From NCBI RefSeq assembly GCF_000372465.1, contig NZ_AQUZ01000007.1, forward strand, positions 199,809 to 263,808: DNA of 64,000 nt. The letters are read 5' to 3'. Below, piece after piece: positions 17,673-26,498 of this stretch; the stretch's first letter is position 1, and each line of letters opens with the position of its first letter. The translations under genes were made by a program, and so were the position numbers. A model generated the notes under the pieces. The model searched no databases, was not told where the DNA came from, and was given only the letters and a program-made list of their open reading frames with translations. This stretch comes from Kribbella catacumbae DSM 19601 (GTDB lineage: Bacteria > Actinomycetota > Actinomycetes > Propionibacteriales > Kribbellaceae).

Positions 17673-18092
17673 CTAGACCAGTCGATGTTCTTCCAGCCAG
17701 GTGGCGGCTCGCCGCTTGGAGGCCCGGGAGAGCCACGCGTCCTGGATCACCTCGGTCAACTCCTGGACGCTGAGCTGCCCCAGCTGGCTGCCACGGACGA
17801 GTACCGACAGATGCCCGTCGAAGTGTGGCGTCGTGAAGAACGGATTGCTCTCGTCCGACACCAGCGCGAACTTGTCCTCCTCGGCCGGGACCCAGATCAC
17901 GATCACGTCGTCGTACCGCTCGCCGGTCTCGGTGTCGAAGGCGTCCGGCCGGGGTGTCCGGAAGAAGACGAACGACTTCCCGCCGACCTGGTAGACCGGG
18001 TTCTCGCCGCCGCCCTGCACCACGGCCACGTGCGGCATCCCCGACGCCACCGCATGTACGTCGGCCACCCGCGCTTTCCGACTCTTAGCCAC
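17673..18092 (-). CDS. MmcQ/YjbR family protein
   Basis: GTG 18092 gives 139 residues and fits the family length; the longer frame upstream encodes the tail region of the kinase gene. The YjbR-like fold is suggested by PHVAVVQGGGENPVYQVGGK, FVFFRTPRP and the C-terminal DAWLSRASKRRAATWLEEH helix. These small proteins are common and uncharacterised; some are thought to bind DNA. It lies 10 bp after the sensor kinase gene on the same strand, so it may be the last gene of that transcript. Confidence 0.8.
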   Translation of the reverse strand: MAKSRKARVADVHAVASGMPHVAVVQGGGENPVYQVGGKSFVFFRTPRPDAFDTETGERYDDVIVIWVPAEEDKFALVSDESNPFFTTPHFDGHLSVLVRGSQLGQLSVQELTEVIQDAWLSRASKRRAATWLEEHRLV

Positions 18093-18102
18093 CCGCCGCA
18101 GT

Positions 18103-19986
18103 CTAATTACCTCGCGCGGGCAGCTGGATAGTGAAAGTAGAGCCGTGACCCAGCCGGCTGGTCGCTGAGATGGTCCCGCGATGCGCTTCGACAAGGTGCT
18201 TGGTGATGGCCAGGCCGAGCCCGCTGCCGCCCGTGGTCCGACTACGGGAGTGCTCGGCCCGATAGAAGCGATCGAACAAGTGCGGGAGATCCTCCGCCGC
18301 GATACCGGTGCCGTTGTCGGTCACAGTGAGCTTGTAGCCGTCACCGACCCGGCGTACGCCGACCAGCACCGTGCCGTCGGCAGGGGTGAAGCGGATCGCG
18401 TTGGACACCAGGTTGCCGAGCGACTGCCGGATGCGGGCGTTGTCCACAACCGCCGGGGCCGGGCCGTTCACCTCGGCGATCAAGGTGATTCCGGCTGCCT
18501 CGGCTGCGGGCCGATGCGCCGACACCACTTGCTGGGCCAGCTCTGACAGGTCCCTGAGCTCAGGATGGATCCGGAGCTTGCCCGCATCGGCGAGAGCGAG
18601 ATCCTGCAGGTCCGCGATCAGCCGCTCGAGCAACCCGGCCTCCTCCAGCAGCGACGTCACCAGCTCCTGGTCGAGCGGAACCACTCCGTCCTCGGAGGCG
18701 ACGAGATAACCCTTGATGTTGGCCAGCGGCGTCCGCAGTTCGTGGGCGACGTCGCTGACCATCGCCTTGCGCTGGTGGTCGTGGTGCTGGATCGACTCCG
18801 CCATCGCGTTGAACGCGTGCCCCAGCCGCGCCACCTCGTCCCGCCCGTTCACCGGGACGCGGGCCGCGTGGTCGCCGTTCGTCATCCGCTGGGCGGCGCC
18901 GGTGAGGGCCAGGATCGGCCGGACCAGCCGGCGCCCGGCGAACACCATGACCAGCGCGGCGATCAGGAGGACGCCGAGCGCGGTGGCCGCAGTACGGGCC
19001 AGGCCTTCGCCGGAGAAGACGTTGAAGGCGCTCTTGGCGCCGAGGTAGAGCTTGGCCTCCGGAGCGACGTACGGGGTGAGAGCCGCGGTACGGGCCGTGC
19101 TCACGCAGTTGATGAAGGTCTCGGACATCTCCTCGGTGTTGCCGCCGCGCGGAGCGACCGCCTGCAGCTTGTCCGGGGAGTCACCGATCAGGTCGAACGG
19201 CTCGCCGGCCGAGGTCAGGCACTCGGTCGCCCGGCGGATCTCGTCGCGGTTGACCGCGGCCGCCTTGGCGCTGGGGGCGGAGAGGCCAGCCGGCACACAC
19301 GGGTCGCCATTGACCTCCGGGACCTGCATCACGTTGACGCCATTGGGCGTGGTTGCCTGCCAGGTCAGCAGCGGTGCGCCACCGGGATTGGTGATCGCTT
19401 GGCCGTTCTTGCCCTGCGCCTGCCAGCAGGCGACTGCCTTGGCCGCCAGCTCGTTGCGCTGCCGCTTCTCTTCCTCGGTCATACCCCACTCCGGCGAACC
19501 GGCCATCCGTGAGCTGATGAGCTGGCCGCCACCGCCAGCCGCGATCACCGCCCGGGTCGTCGCCGCCGTTTCGGCCCGGCCGGCGTTCGTCCCGATGGGC
19601 GCGGCGGCGAAGAGCCCACCGACCCCGGCCCGGGCATCGACCGTCGCCGCCGGCAACGAAGGGAGCTCCGGTCCGGCGCCGAGCGTGCGGGCCGAATCGG
19701 CGATCACGGTCCCGTCGGCGTCAGTGAGCGCGATCCGCCGGCCGGTCTTGTCGGACAGGGAGTTGACCAGCTCGCCCACCCCTGACCAGGTCGCGTGATC
19801 GGCGGCGTACGTGTTCAGCTTGCCGTAGATGTCGCCGTCGACCTGGAGCTGAGAGGTGTTCTGGTCGATCTCGCCCTGGAGCGTCTCCGAGGTGCTGTAG
19901 GTGGCGATCACGGCCGTCGCGATGACGGCGCCGAGTGCCACCGCCAGGGACAGTCCGAGGAATCTGAGCAGGACGCTACGACGCAT
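18103..19986 (-). CDS. Two-component sensor histidine kinase with cysteine-bearing ectodomain
   Basis: The 627-residue protein has TM1 (about 8-30), a large outer domain (about 31-328), TM2 (about 332-350), HAMP (about 350-400), HisKA with His415 in DVAHELRTP, and HATPase with DNGTGIAAEDL and GGSGLGLAI. The outer domain is much longer than in common PhoR/BaeS-type kinases and has four Cys (187, 230, 256, 294). The stretch C256LTSAGEPF resembles CMKAAGFEY and CLADAGHSGF in the divergent lipoprotein. It overlaps the response regulator gene by 11 bp and probably monitors the envelope condition served by the adjacent export operon. Confidence 0.93.
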   Translation of the reverse strand: MRRSVLLRFLGLSLAVALGAVIATAVIATYSTSETLQGEIDQNTSQLQVDGDIYGKLNTYAADHATWSGVGELVNSLSDKTGRRIALTDADGTVIADSARTLGAGPELPSLPAATVDARAGVGGLFAAAPIGTNAGRAETAATTRAVIAAGGGGQLISSRMAGSPEWGMTEEEKRQRNELAAKAVACWQAQGKNGQAITNPGGAPLLTWQATTPNGVNVMQVPEVNGDPCVPAGLSAPSAKAAAVNRDEIRRATECLTSAGEPFDLIGDSPDKLQAVAPRGGNTEEMSETFINCVSTARTAALTPYVAPEAKLYLGAKSAFNVFSGEGLARTAATALGVLLIAALVMVFAGRRLVRPILALTGAAQRMTNGDHAARVPVNGRDEVARLGHAFNAMAESIQHHDHQRKAMVSDVAHELRTPLANIKGYLVASEDGVVPLDQELVTSLLEEAGLLERLIADLQDLALADAGKLRIHPELRDLSELAQQVVSAHRPAAEAAGITLIAEVNGPAPAVVDNARIRQSLGNLVSNAIRFTPADGTVLVGVRRVGDGYKLTVTDNGTGIAAEDLPHLFDRFYRAEHSRSRTTGGSGLGLAITKHLVEAHRGTISATSRLGHGSTFTIQLPARGN

Positions 19987-20689
19987 CGGTCGCCACCACC
20001 TTGTCGGCCAGCTTGTAGCCCACGCCGTACACGGTCTTCAGGTACGCCGGGACGGCGGGCACCGGTTCTATTTTTTTGCGCAGGTTCATCACGTGCACGT
20101 CGATGGTCCGGTCGAACACGTAGTGGTCGAAGCCGAACGCGTGCTCGAGCAGTTGCTGCCGGGAGAACGCGCGTCCGGGCGACGCGGCCAGGCAGGCCAG
20201 GATCTTGAACTCGGCCGGCGTCACCTCGACCAGTTCGTCGTCCAGCCGTACCTCATGCCTGACCGGGTCGATCTCGAGCCCGCCGACCCGGTACACCTCA
20301 CCCTCGGCGCGGCCGCGGGTGCGGCGCAGTACGGTCCGGACCCGGGCCACCAGTTCGCGCGGGTTGTACGGCTTGGTCAGGTAGTCGTCGGCGCCCAGGT
20401 CGAGGCCGAGGAGCAGGTCGTCCTCGGTGGATCTGGCGGTCAGCATGATGATCGGTACGTCGCCGTCGGCGCCCTGGTTGGCGCGCAGCACCCGGCAGAC
20501 GTCGAGGCCGTCGACCTTCGGCATCATCACGTCGAGAACGAGCAGGTCGGGGCTGCGCCGGCGGGCCTCGTCGATCGCGGCCCGCCCGTCGTGAACCACG
20601 ACCGTCAGATGGCCCTCTCGCTCCAGGTAACGCCGGATCAGCTCCGCCTGCTTCCGGTCGTCTTCGGCGACGAGGATCCGGGCTGGCAT
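19976..20689 (-). CDS. OmpR-family response regulator
   Basis: ATG 20689 begins MPARILVAEDD, the normal family start; in-frame ATGs upstream (20713, 20743) lie within the dyad region and are less likely. The 237-residue protein has a receiver domain with Asp53 (LLVLDVMMP), Thr in MLTAR and Lys in LTKPY, then an OmpR winged helix (about 135-232: LTPAEF-like VTPAEFKIL, DVHVMNLRKKI, TVYGVGYKL). It is phosphorylated by the overlapping kinase and probably binds the dyad and direct repeats at 20703-20776. Confidence 0.93.
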   Translation of the reverse strand: MPARILVAEDDRKQAELIRRYLEREGHLTVVVHDGRAAIDEARRRSPDLLVLDVMMPKVDGLDVCRVLRANQGADGDVPIIMLTARSTEDDLLLGLDLGADDYLTKPYNPRELVARVRTVLRRTRGRAEGEVYRVGGLEIDPVRHEVRLDDELVEVTPAEFKILACLAASPGRAFSRQQLLEHAFGFDHYVFDRTIDVHVMNLRKKIEPVPAVPAYLKTVYGVGYKLADKVVATDAS

Positions 20690-20702
20690 GGCTTCACAGT
20701 GA

Positions 20703-20733
20703 CCGATCTTCATGAGATTTCGATGAAGATCGG
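20703..20733. promoter_or_regulatory. 11-bp-arm dyad upstream of the response regulator
   Basis: CCGATCTTCAT at 20703-20713 is exactly complementary to 20723-20733, separated by 9 nt. It lies just ahead of the response regulator start in the divergent promoter region. Autoregulation by the response regulator is the simplest inference. Confidence 0.6.
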
Positions 20734-20759
20734 CTGAGAGCATCGGGTGCTGATCGGTC

Positions 20760-20776
20760 CTTCACAGGTTCTTCAC
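20760..20776 (+). promoter_or_regulatory. CTTCAC direct repeat with 11-bp spacing
   Basis: CTTCAC occurs at 20760 and 20771, one helical turn apart, the layout used by OmpR-family dimers. A further CTTCACAG lies at 20692. The pair is 25 bp upstream of the lipoprotein ATG. Confidence 0.45.
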
Positions 20777-20800
20777 TGCTCCCCGGTCACGCTCCACCCC

Positions 20801-21862
20801 ATGAAGAACTCACGCATAGCGCTCTCGCTGGTCGCTGTACTGGCACTCGCCGGCTGTGGTGCGGACGGCTCGGCAGCGGACAAGGAACCGGTCAAGAGCG
20901 ACGACAAGAGTCCGCTCGCGGAGTACATGGGCGAAGGTTTCATGAGCGGCTCCGGCGGGATGACGCGGGCCGTCCGGATCGGTGGCGGACCGCAGGAGTC
21001 CTCCGAGGAGGAGCTGGCCAAACAGCGCAAGGTCGAGGACGCCACCGCCGCCTGCATGAAGGCGGCCGGTTTCGAGTACGTCGCGGTGCCGCCGGAGTCG
21101 GAGGGCAAGTCCAAGTTCGACGAGGCCTTCAAGCTGCCGCCGGACAAGTTCGCCGAGCAGTACGGCTACGGCATCAGCACGATCGACTGGTCCAAGCCGG
21201 GGGAGGACGACAGCAACCCCAACACGAAGATCCGCAAGGCACTGTCGCCGACTGCTCAGAAGGCCTACGACAAGGCGCTGAACGGCCCGTTCGCGACCGG
21301 CGGTGGCATCGTCGCGCTGCCGCAGAACGACGGCAAGAGCACCAACAAGGTGATCGACCTGGGATGCCGGGGCAAGGCCGCCGAGGACGTGTACGGCAAG
21401 CGCGACGACAAGATGGAGGAATTCAGCAAGTTCGACTCGCTGTTCAAGGATATCGAGGCGCTGCGCAAGCGGATCGAGGCCGACCAGCGTGTGGTGGACG
21501 CGACGTCCGCCTGGTCGGACTGCCTCGCCGACGCGGGACACAGCGGATTCAAGAAGCCCGATGAGCCCCGCGACAAGATCAGCAAGAAACTGGACGAACT
21601 GACCGGTGCTCCCGGCAAAGGTGCTCCCGGCAAGGGCGGCCCGGCGGTGGTGACCGGACCGCCGTCGTTCGACAAGGTCGACGCCGCCAAGCTGGGCGAC
21701 CTTCGCAAGGAGGAGATCGAGCTCGCCAAGGCCGACCAGGGCTGCAAGGCGAAGGGGTACAACGAGCCGTACAAGAAGGCGCAGTACGAGCTGGAAAAGG
21801 AGTTCGTCACGGCGAACAAGACGCAGCTCGAGCAGTACCGCGACTCGGTGTCGGAGCGGTGA
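20801..21862 (+). CDS. Lipoprotein of the HlyD/ABC export operon
   Basis: ATG 20801 gives a clear lipoprotein signal with lipobox LALAGC (Cys19). The 353-residue product is acidic and Lys rich, mostly helical, with a short GAPGKGAPGKGG spacer near residue 270. Cys residues occur in the contexts ACMKAAGFEY, LGCRGKA, DCLADAGH and QGCKAKGY, spaced like two disulfide pairs. It starts an operon with an HlyD-like adaptor, ABC ATPase and MacB-like permease (4-bp overlaps), so it is likely an outer-surface partner of that system. The family is known from actinomycetes but has no defined role. Confidence 0.85.
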   Translation: MKNSRIALSLVAVLALAGCGADGSAADKEPVKSDDKSPLAEYMGEGFMSGSGGMTRAVRIGGGPQESSEEELAKQRKVEDATAACMKAAGFEYVAVPPESEGKSKFDEAFKLPPDKFAEQYGYGISTIDWSKPGEDDSNPNTKIRKALSPTAQKAYDKALNGPFATGGGIVALPQNDGKSTNKVIDLGCRGKAAEDVYGKRDDKMEEFSKFDSLFKDIEALRKRIEADQRVVDATSAWSDCLADAGHSGFKKPDEPRDKISKKLDELTGAPGKGAPGKGGPAVVTGPPSFDKVDAAKLGDLRKEEIELAKADQGCKAKGYNEPYKKAQYELEKEFVTANKTQLEQYRDSVSER

Positions 21863-23157
21863 CCGCCTCACCCAAGTCCCGCCGCCGGGTCCTGGTCGGG
21901 GTCTCCGCGGTGGCGACGCTCTCGCTCGGCGTGGGTGTCGCCGCCGGTAGCCGGCTGATGTCGCCGGAGGACGCGGCGGCCAAGACCGCGCCGCCGAAGG
22001 CCTCGCAGATCACCGTGCCGGTGGAGAAGAAGGCGTTGTCCAGCAAGGTCGTCGCTCGGGGCGACACCTCGTTCGACGGAGCGGTGAACGTCCGGGTCGA
22101 GACCAGTGGCCTGAAGACGCCGGCTGTGGTGACGGGGAAGGTGCCGAAGGTCGGGTCCACCATCCAAGCGGGCAAGGCGCTGCTGGAGATCGCGGGCCGG
22201 CCGGTGATCGGGCTGCCCGGCGTGCTGCCGATGTATCGCTCGCTCGCGCCGGGCTCCAAAGGCCCGGACGTGCTGCAACTCGAGCAGACGCTGGAGAAGC
22301 TCGGTTTCGACCCGGGGACCGTCGATACGAAGTACGACGGCAGTACTGCGCGGGCGATCGAGGAGCTCTACGAGGCGGCCGGGTACGAGGCGCCCGAGCC
22401 GGACGAGCAGCTCAAGCAGGCTGTGGATGGCGCCGACAAGAGCGTCGACGCGATGAAGAACGGGCTCCGGCAGGCGCAGGCGGCGCTCAAGCAGGCCAAG
22501 GCCGGTCCGGGCAAGGCCGACACGTCGGTCCAGCAGGGCGCGGTCGACGACGCGGAGGAGAACCTGGCCGACGCCCAGGAGGCGCTGAACGAAGCCGAGT
22601 TCAAGGCCGGTACGCCGCTGCCGGTGTCGGAGGTCGTCTACGTGAAGACACTCCCGCGCCGGGTCGACGACGTGAAGGTCGAGCGTGGCGGCACCGTCAA
22701 CGGCGTAGTGATGTCGGTCAGCGGCGCTTCGCTCGTCGTCACCATCAAGGTGGACGCGGCGACCAAGAACCGGCTCAAGGTCGGGATGCCGGCCAGCTTC
22801 GACCTCGGTGACGGCACGATCGTGCAGGCCACCGTCCGCCGGATCACCGGTAGCGCGGACGCTTACAACGTCGTGGTGGCGCCCAAGACGCTGACCGCGG
22901 CCCAGTTGGAGCGCCTGCGCGAAGCGAACGTCCGGGTCACCATCCCGGTCAAGAGCACCGCCGGCAAGGTTCTCGCCGTACCGGTGGCCGCGTTGTCGGC
23001 GGGCTCCGACGGCAGCAGCCGGGTCGAGGTACTGCGGAACGGCAAGATCGAGCTGATCCCGGTCACGGTCGGGCTGTCCGCCGATGGCTTCGCCCAGGTG
23101 ACGCCGAACGGCGACGCCAAGCTGACCGAGGACGACCAAGTGGTGGTCGGGAAATGA
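21859..23157 (+). CDS. Peptidoglycan-binding HlyD-like periplasmic adaptor
   Basis: GTG 21859 overlaps the lipoprotein stop by 4 bp. The 432-residue protein has an N-terminal membrane anchor (about 10-32), a lipoyl-like barrel (about 50-115), a peptidoglycan_binding_1 motif (LAPGSKGPDVLQLEQTLEKL, about 132-151), an Ala/Lys/Gln-rich coiled hairpin (about 190-250), and a C-terminal HlyD/MacA beta region (about 265-430). It would link the permease to the cell wall. This domain combination is typical of actinobacterial MacA-like proteins, which lack an outer-membrane partner. Confidence 0.88.
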   Translation: MTASPKSRRRVLVGVSAVATLSLGVGVAAGSRLMSPEDAAAKTAPPKASQITVPVEKKALSSKVVARGDTSFDGAVNVRVETSGLKTPAVVTGKVPKVGSTIQAGKALLEIAGRPVIGLPGVLPMYRSLAPGSKGPDVLQLEQTLEKLGFDPGTVDTKYDGSTARAIEELYEAAGYEAPEPDEQLKQAVDGADKSVDAMKNGLRQAQAALKQAKAGPGKADTSVQQGAVDDAEENLADAQEALNEAEFKAGTPLPVSEVVYVKTLPRRVDDVKVERGGTVNGVVMSVSGASLVVTIKVDAATKNRLKVGMPASFDLGDGTIVQATVRRITGSADAYNVVVAPKTLTAAQLERLREANVRVTIPVKSTAGKVLAVPVAALSAGSDGSSRVEVLRNGKIELIPVTVGLSADGFAQVTPNGDAKLTEDDQVVVGK

Positions 23158-23846
23158 CCGCGACGGCCGTGGCGTTGCCGGCGCCGGTGGTGGAGATGAT
23201 CGGCGTCCGGCGATTCTTCCCCGGGCCGCCCGAAGTCCAGGCGATCCGCGAGGTCGACCTCACCATCGGGCAAGGGGAGTACCTGTCGATCGTCGGTCCG
23301 TCCGGGTCGGGCAAGTCGACCCTGCTGCATTTGCTCGGGCTGCTCGACAACCCGACGGGTGGGGTCTACCGGCTGGACGGCGTCGACACGATGAGCCTGC
23401 GGGAGCGGCGCCGCGCCGTACTGCGGGGCGAGCGGATCGGATTCGTCTTCCAGTCGTTCCATCTGCTCGATCACCGCACCGTGCTGGAGAACGTCGCGCT
23501 CTCGATGGTGTACGTCGGTGTGCCGCGCAAGGAGCGGATGGCGCGGGCGCGGGTCGCGTTGGAGCGGGTCGGGCTGGCGCACCGGATGGAGTTCGGGCCG
23601 AGCACGCTGTCGGGTGGTGAGCGGCAGAGAGTCGCGATCGCGCGCGCTCTGGTGGCCGAACCGAGTCTGCTGCTGGCCGACGAACCGACCGGCAACCTGG
23701 ACAGTGTCAACGCGGAGGCGATCCTGCAGGTGTTCGACGAACTGCACCACGAAGGCATGACGCTCGCGGTCATCACTCACGATGACCATGTCAGTGAGCG
23801 TGCCCAGCGCCGGGTCCGCATCGTCGACGGGACGCTGCAGTGGTGA
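23154..23846 (+). CDS. ABC transporter ATPase, MacB/LolD type
   Basis: ATG overlaps the previous stop by 4 bp. The 230-residue ATPase has Walker A GPSGSGKST (about 49-57), Q-loop FVFQSFHLL, signature LSGGERQRVAIARAL, Walker B LLLADEPTGNLD, and an H-loop His in VITHDD. The linker RTVLENVALSMVY matches the LolD/MacB class that works with FtsX-type permeases. It powers the permease encoded next. Confidence 0.94.
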   Translation: MTATAVALPAPVVEMIGVRRFFPGPPEVQAIREVDLTIGQGEYLSIVGPSGSGKSTLLHLLGLLDNPTGGVYRLDGVDTMSLRERRRAVLRGERIGFVFQSFHLLDHRTVLENVALSMVYVGVPRKERMARARVALERVGLAHRMEFGPSTLSGGERQRVAIARALVAEPSLLLADEPTGNLDSVNAEAILQVFDELHHEGMTLAVITHDDHVSERAQRRVRIVDGTLQW

Positions 23847-25186
23847 GCTGGCGGACCCAACAAGCAGGCCCCCCGGATCCCGCCGGCGGGCCGTCCACCT
23901 CCCGCCGCGGGCGCAAGCGGGGTCGCCTTGCGCTGGCGGGCGTAGTACGGCGGATCGCTGGGCCGCGGCGGGGCAAGCGGTTGACGGGCGGGCCCGCAGT
24001 ACGGGATCTGCTCGACGAGGCGCTGGCCGGTGTCGCGGCGCGGCCGACGCGGTTGATCCTGACCACACTCGGCACTGTGCTCGGCATCGCCGCGCTGGTG
24101 GGAACGGTCGGGCTCGGGCAGACCGCGGCCGGCCAGATCACCCAGCTGTTCGATCTGGCCGCCGCGACGCGTGTCGTTGTCGCGCCGGACGACAACGGGC
24201 AAGAAGGTGAAGCGGCGGCTCAGCTGCCGTGGGACTCGCCGGAACGCCTCAAGCGGCTGAACGGCGTCGACGCGGCCGGCACGGTCAGCCAGGTCGACGT
24301 CGGCGAAGAGCTGGTTCGCAGCGTGGCCGGGCTGGACGGCCAGAAGGACGGTCACAAGCTGCAGGTCATGGCTGCCTCAGCGGGGCTCTTCGACGCGGTT
24401 CGCTCCGTACTGAAGACCGGCCGGTTCTTCGATTCGGGTCACGACCAGCGGGCCGACCCGGTCGTTGTCCTAGGCAAGAATGCGGCCGCGCGGCTCGGGA
24501 TCAACCGGGTCGACTCGCAACCGGCCGTCTTCATCGGTGACCAGGCCTACACCGTGATCGGCATCCTCGACTCGGTCAGCGGCAAGGCCGAACTGCTCGA
24601 CTCCGTCATCCTGCCCAACGGCACGGCCAAGAACGTCTACGACCTGAAGGCACCGGACTCGGTAGAGATCCGTACTGCGGTCGGCGCGGCGCAACTGATC
24701 GCCAAGCAGGCGCCGGTGGCGATCGACCCGAACCAGCCGAGTGCGCTCAAGGTGGACGCACCGCCGCAGCAGGGCGGCGTACGCAAGGACGTCGAGTCCA
24801 ATCTGAACGCGCTGTTCCTGTTGCTGGGCGCCGTCGCGCTCCTGGTCGGTGGTCTCGGGATCGCCAACGTGACGCTGCTTTCGGTGCTGGAACGCGTGTC
24901 GGAGATCGGCCTTCGCCGCGCGCTGGGCGCCGCCCGAAGACACGTTGCCGGGCAGTTCCTGGTCGAGAGCGTGATCGTCGGCTTCCTGGGTGGATTGCTG
25001 GGAACGGCGGTCGGCGTCTTACTCACGGTCGGCGTCTCGTTCATGCGCGACTGGACGCCGATCCTGGACAGCAAGCTGACGTTCGGAGCCCCGTTGCTGG
25101 GGGCACTGATCGGTCTGATCGCCGGTACGTACCCCGCGTGGAAGGCGTCGGCCATCCAGCCGATCACAGCGCTGCGCGGATCTTGA
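23843..25186 (+). CDS. MacB-like ABC permease (FtsX fold)
   Basis: GTG 23843 gives the same 4-bp GTGA overlap as the rest of the operon; a GTG 3 bp upstream is equivalent in frame. The 447-residue protein has a basic, Pro/Gly-rich cytoplasmic lead (about 1-60), TM1 (about 72-95), a MacB periplasmic core (about 100-310), and three C-terminal helices with the FtsX signature (LGIANVTLLSVLERVSEIGL, RRALGA). With the ATPase and adaptor it forms a tripartite-type mechanotransmission exporter, probably for peptides, lipids or toxic compounds. The basic lead is unusually long. Confidence 0.9.
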   Translation: MSWRTQQAGPPDPAGGPSTSRRGRKRGRLALAGVVRRIAGPRRGKRLTGGPAVRDLLDEALAGVAARPTRLILTTLGTVLGIAALVGTVGLGQTAAGQITQLFDLAAATRVVVAPDDNGQEGEAAAQLPWDSPERLKRLNGVDAAGTVSQVDVGEELVRSVAGLDGQKDGHKLQVMAASAGLFDAVRSVLKTGRFFDSGHDQRADPVVVLGKNAAARLGINRVDSQPAVFIGDQAYTVIGILDSVSGKAELLDSVILPNGTAKNVYDLKAPDSVEIRTAVGAAQLIAKQAPVAIDPNQPSALKVDAPPQQGGVRKDVESNLNALFLLLGAVALLVGGLGIANVTLLSVLERVSEIGLRRALGAARRHVAGQFLVESVIVGFLGGLLGTAVGVLLTVGVSFMRDWTPILDSKLTFGAPLLGALIGLIAGTYPAWKASAIQPITALRGS

Positions 25187-25198
25187 GCCGCGTGGTCT

Positions 25199-26470
25199 TC
25201 AGGAGGTAGCCGGGAGCGGAGTACGGGCTGAGAGCCGCGAGTAGGCGAACGCGGTGAAGGCGAAGCCGAGGACGACAAAACCGAGGACCGGGTAGGACTT
25301 CCCGTCGTCGGGCAGGATGACGGCGCCGAGTGCGGCGGCCGACACCTGCCCGACGTTGAAGATCATGTCGTAGAGGGAGAACACCCGGCCTCGGTAGATG
25401 TCGTCCACGCCGGTCTGCACGAGCGTGTCGACACTGATCTTCACGCCCTGCGCGCAGAAGCCGGTGAGGAAGCCGGCGACCAGGATGGCGGGCTGGGTGT
25501 AGAGGCCGCCGGGCATCGCCGTCACCACCGCGGCGGCGACGAACAGCACTGTGATCCACCGGCGCAGCGTCAGCACTCTGGTCGCCCAGGGTGTCACCAG
25601 GGCAGCGATGAAGAGGCCCGCACCAACGGCTCCGGTCGCCAGGGCGAGTGCGCCGAAGGCTTGGTCCAGCTGGTCCGGGCCGTAGAACTTGTTGCGGTAG
25701 AGCAGGATCATCGCGACCGTGACGAGCCCGAAGAAGAAGCGCAGCGAGCCGATCGCGGCGAGCCCCAAGGCCGGCTGAGGACGCGCCTTGAGGTGCCGGC
25801 CGCCGTCGATGAGCCCGGCGACGATGCCGCGGATGGCCTCGACCACGCCGGGCTCTTCGCCGATCGTGTCCGGGCCGAGCTGGTGCCGGCCGAGGCGTAG
25901 GGCGAGTAGGGCTGCGCACACGTAGATGACGGCCGTAGTACCGAGCACTGCCAGGTCGGAGTCGCTGATGAGCTTCACTCCGGCTCCGACTCCACCACCG
26001 ATCAGGAAGAACGCAGTACCGGAGGTGGGGGTGACTGCGTTGGCCATCACGAGCTCGTCGGTGTCGACGACGTGGGGGAGTCCGGCGGAGAGGCCGGACA
26101 GCAGGAAGCGGTTCACACCCAGGGTGAGCAGCACTGCGAGGTAGAACGGGACTCCTGCGTTGCCGAGTGCGACGAACAGGCCGACCACGCAGACCAGAGC
26201 GGCCCGGGTCAGATTGGCGCCGAACAGAATCTGCCGCCGCGACCAACGGTCGAGCAAGACGCCGGTGAACGGGCCAAGCACGGAGTACGGGAGCAGAGCG
26301 ACGGCGAACAGCCCCGCGATCGCGGCGGCATCCGGTGCCCGCTCCGGAGAGAACAGCACGTACGCCGCCAACGCGACCTGGAAGACCCCGTCACCGAACT
26401 GCGAGGTCAACCGCACAGCAAACAGCCGACGGAAATCCCCCCGCCGCAACAACCTGCCCAGATCCCGCAT
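25199..26470 (-). CDS. MFS transporter
   Basis: ATG 26470 (MRDLGRLLRRGDFRRLF) is preferred because it begins the usual cytoplasmic amphipathic lead of this subfamily; GTG 26479 is possible. The 423-residue product has about twelve hydrophobic helices and the A-type motif in GVLLDRWSRRQIL. The pattern resembles the enterobactin-exporter-like or macrolide-efflux-like MFS branch. It follows the DUF4188 gene by 28 bp on the same strand and is probably cotranscribed from the MerR-controlled promoter. Substrate unknown. Confidence 0.88.
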   Translation of the reverse strand: MRDLGRLLRRGDFRRLFAVRLTSQFGDGVFQVALAAYVLFSPERAPDAAAIAGLFAVALLPYSVLGPFTGVLLDRWSRRQILFGANLTRAALVCVVGLFVALGNAGVPFYLAVLLTLGVNRFLLSGLSAGLPHVVDTDELVMANAVTPTSGTAFFLIGGGVGAGVKLISDSDLAVLGTTAVIYVCAALLALRLGRHQLGPDTIGEEPGVVEAIRGIVAGLIDGGRHLKARPQPALGLAAIGSLRFFFGLVTVAMILLYRNKFYGPDQLDQAFGALALATGAVGAGLFIAALVTPWATRVLTLRRWITVLFVAAAVVTAMPGGLYTQPAILVAGFLTGFCAQGVKISVDTLVQTGVDDIYRGRVFSLYDMIFNVGQVSAAALGAVILPDDGKSYPVLGFVVLGFAFTAFAYSRLSARTPLPATS

Positions 26471-26498
26471 GAACTGCACGCCTGCACTGTAACTACAC

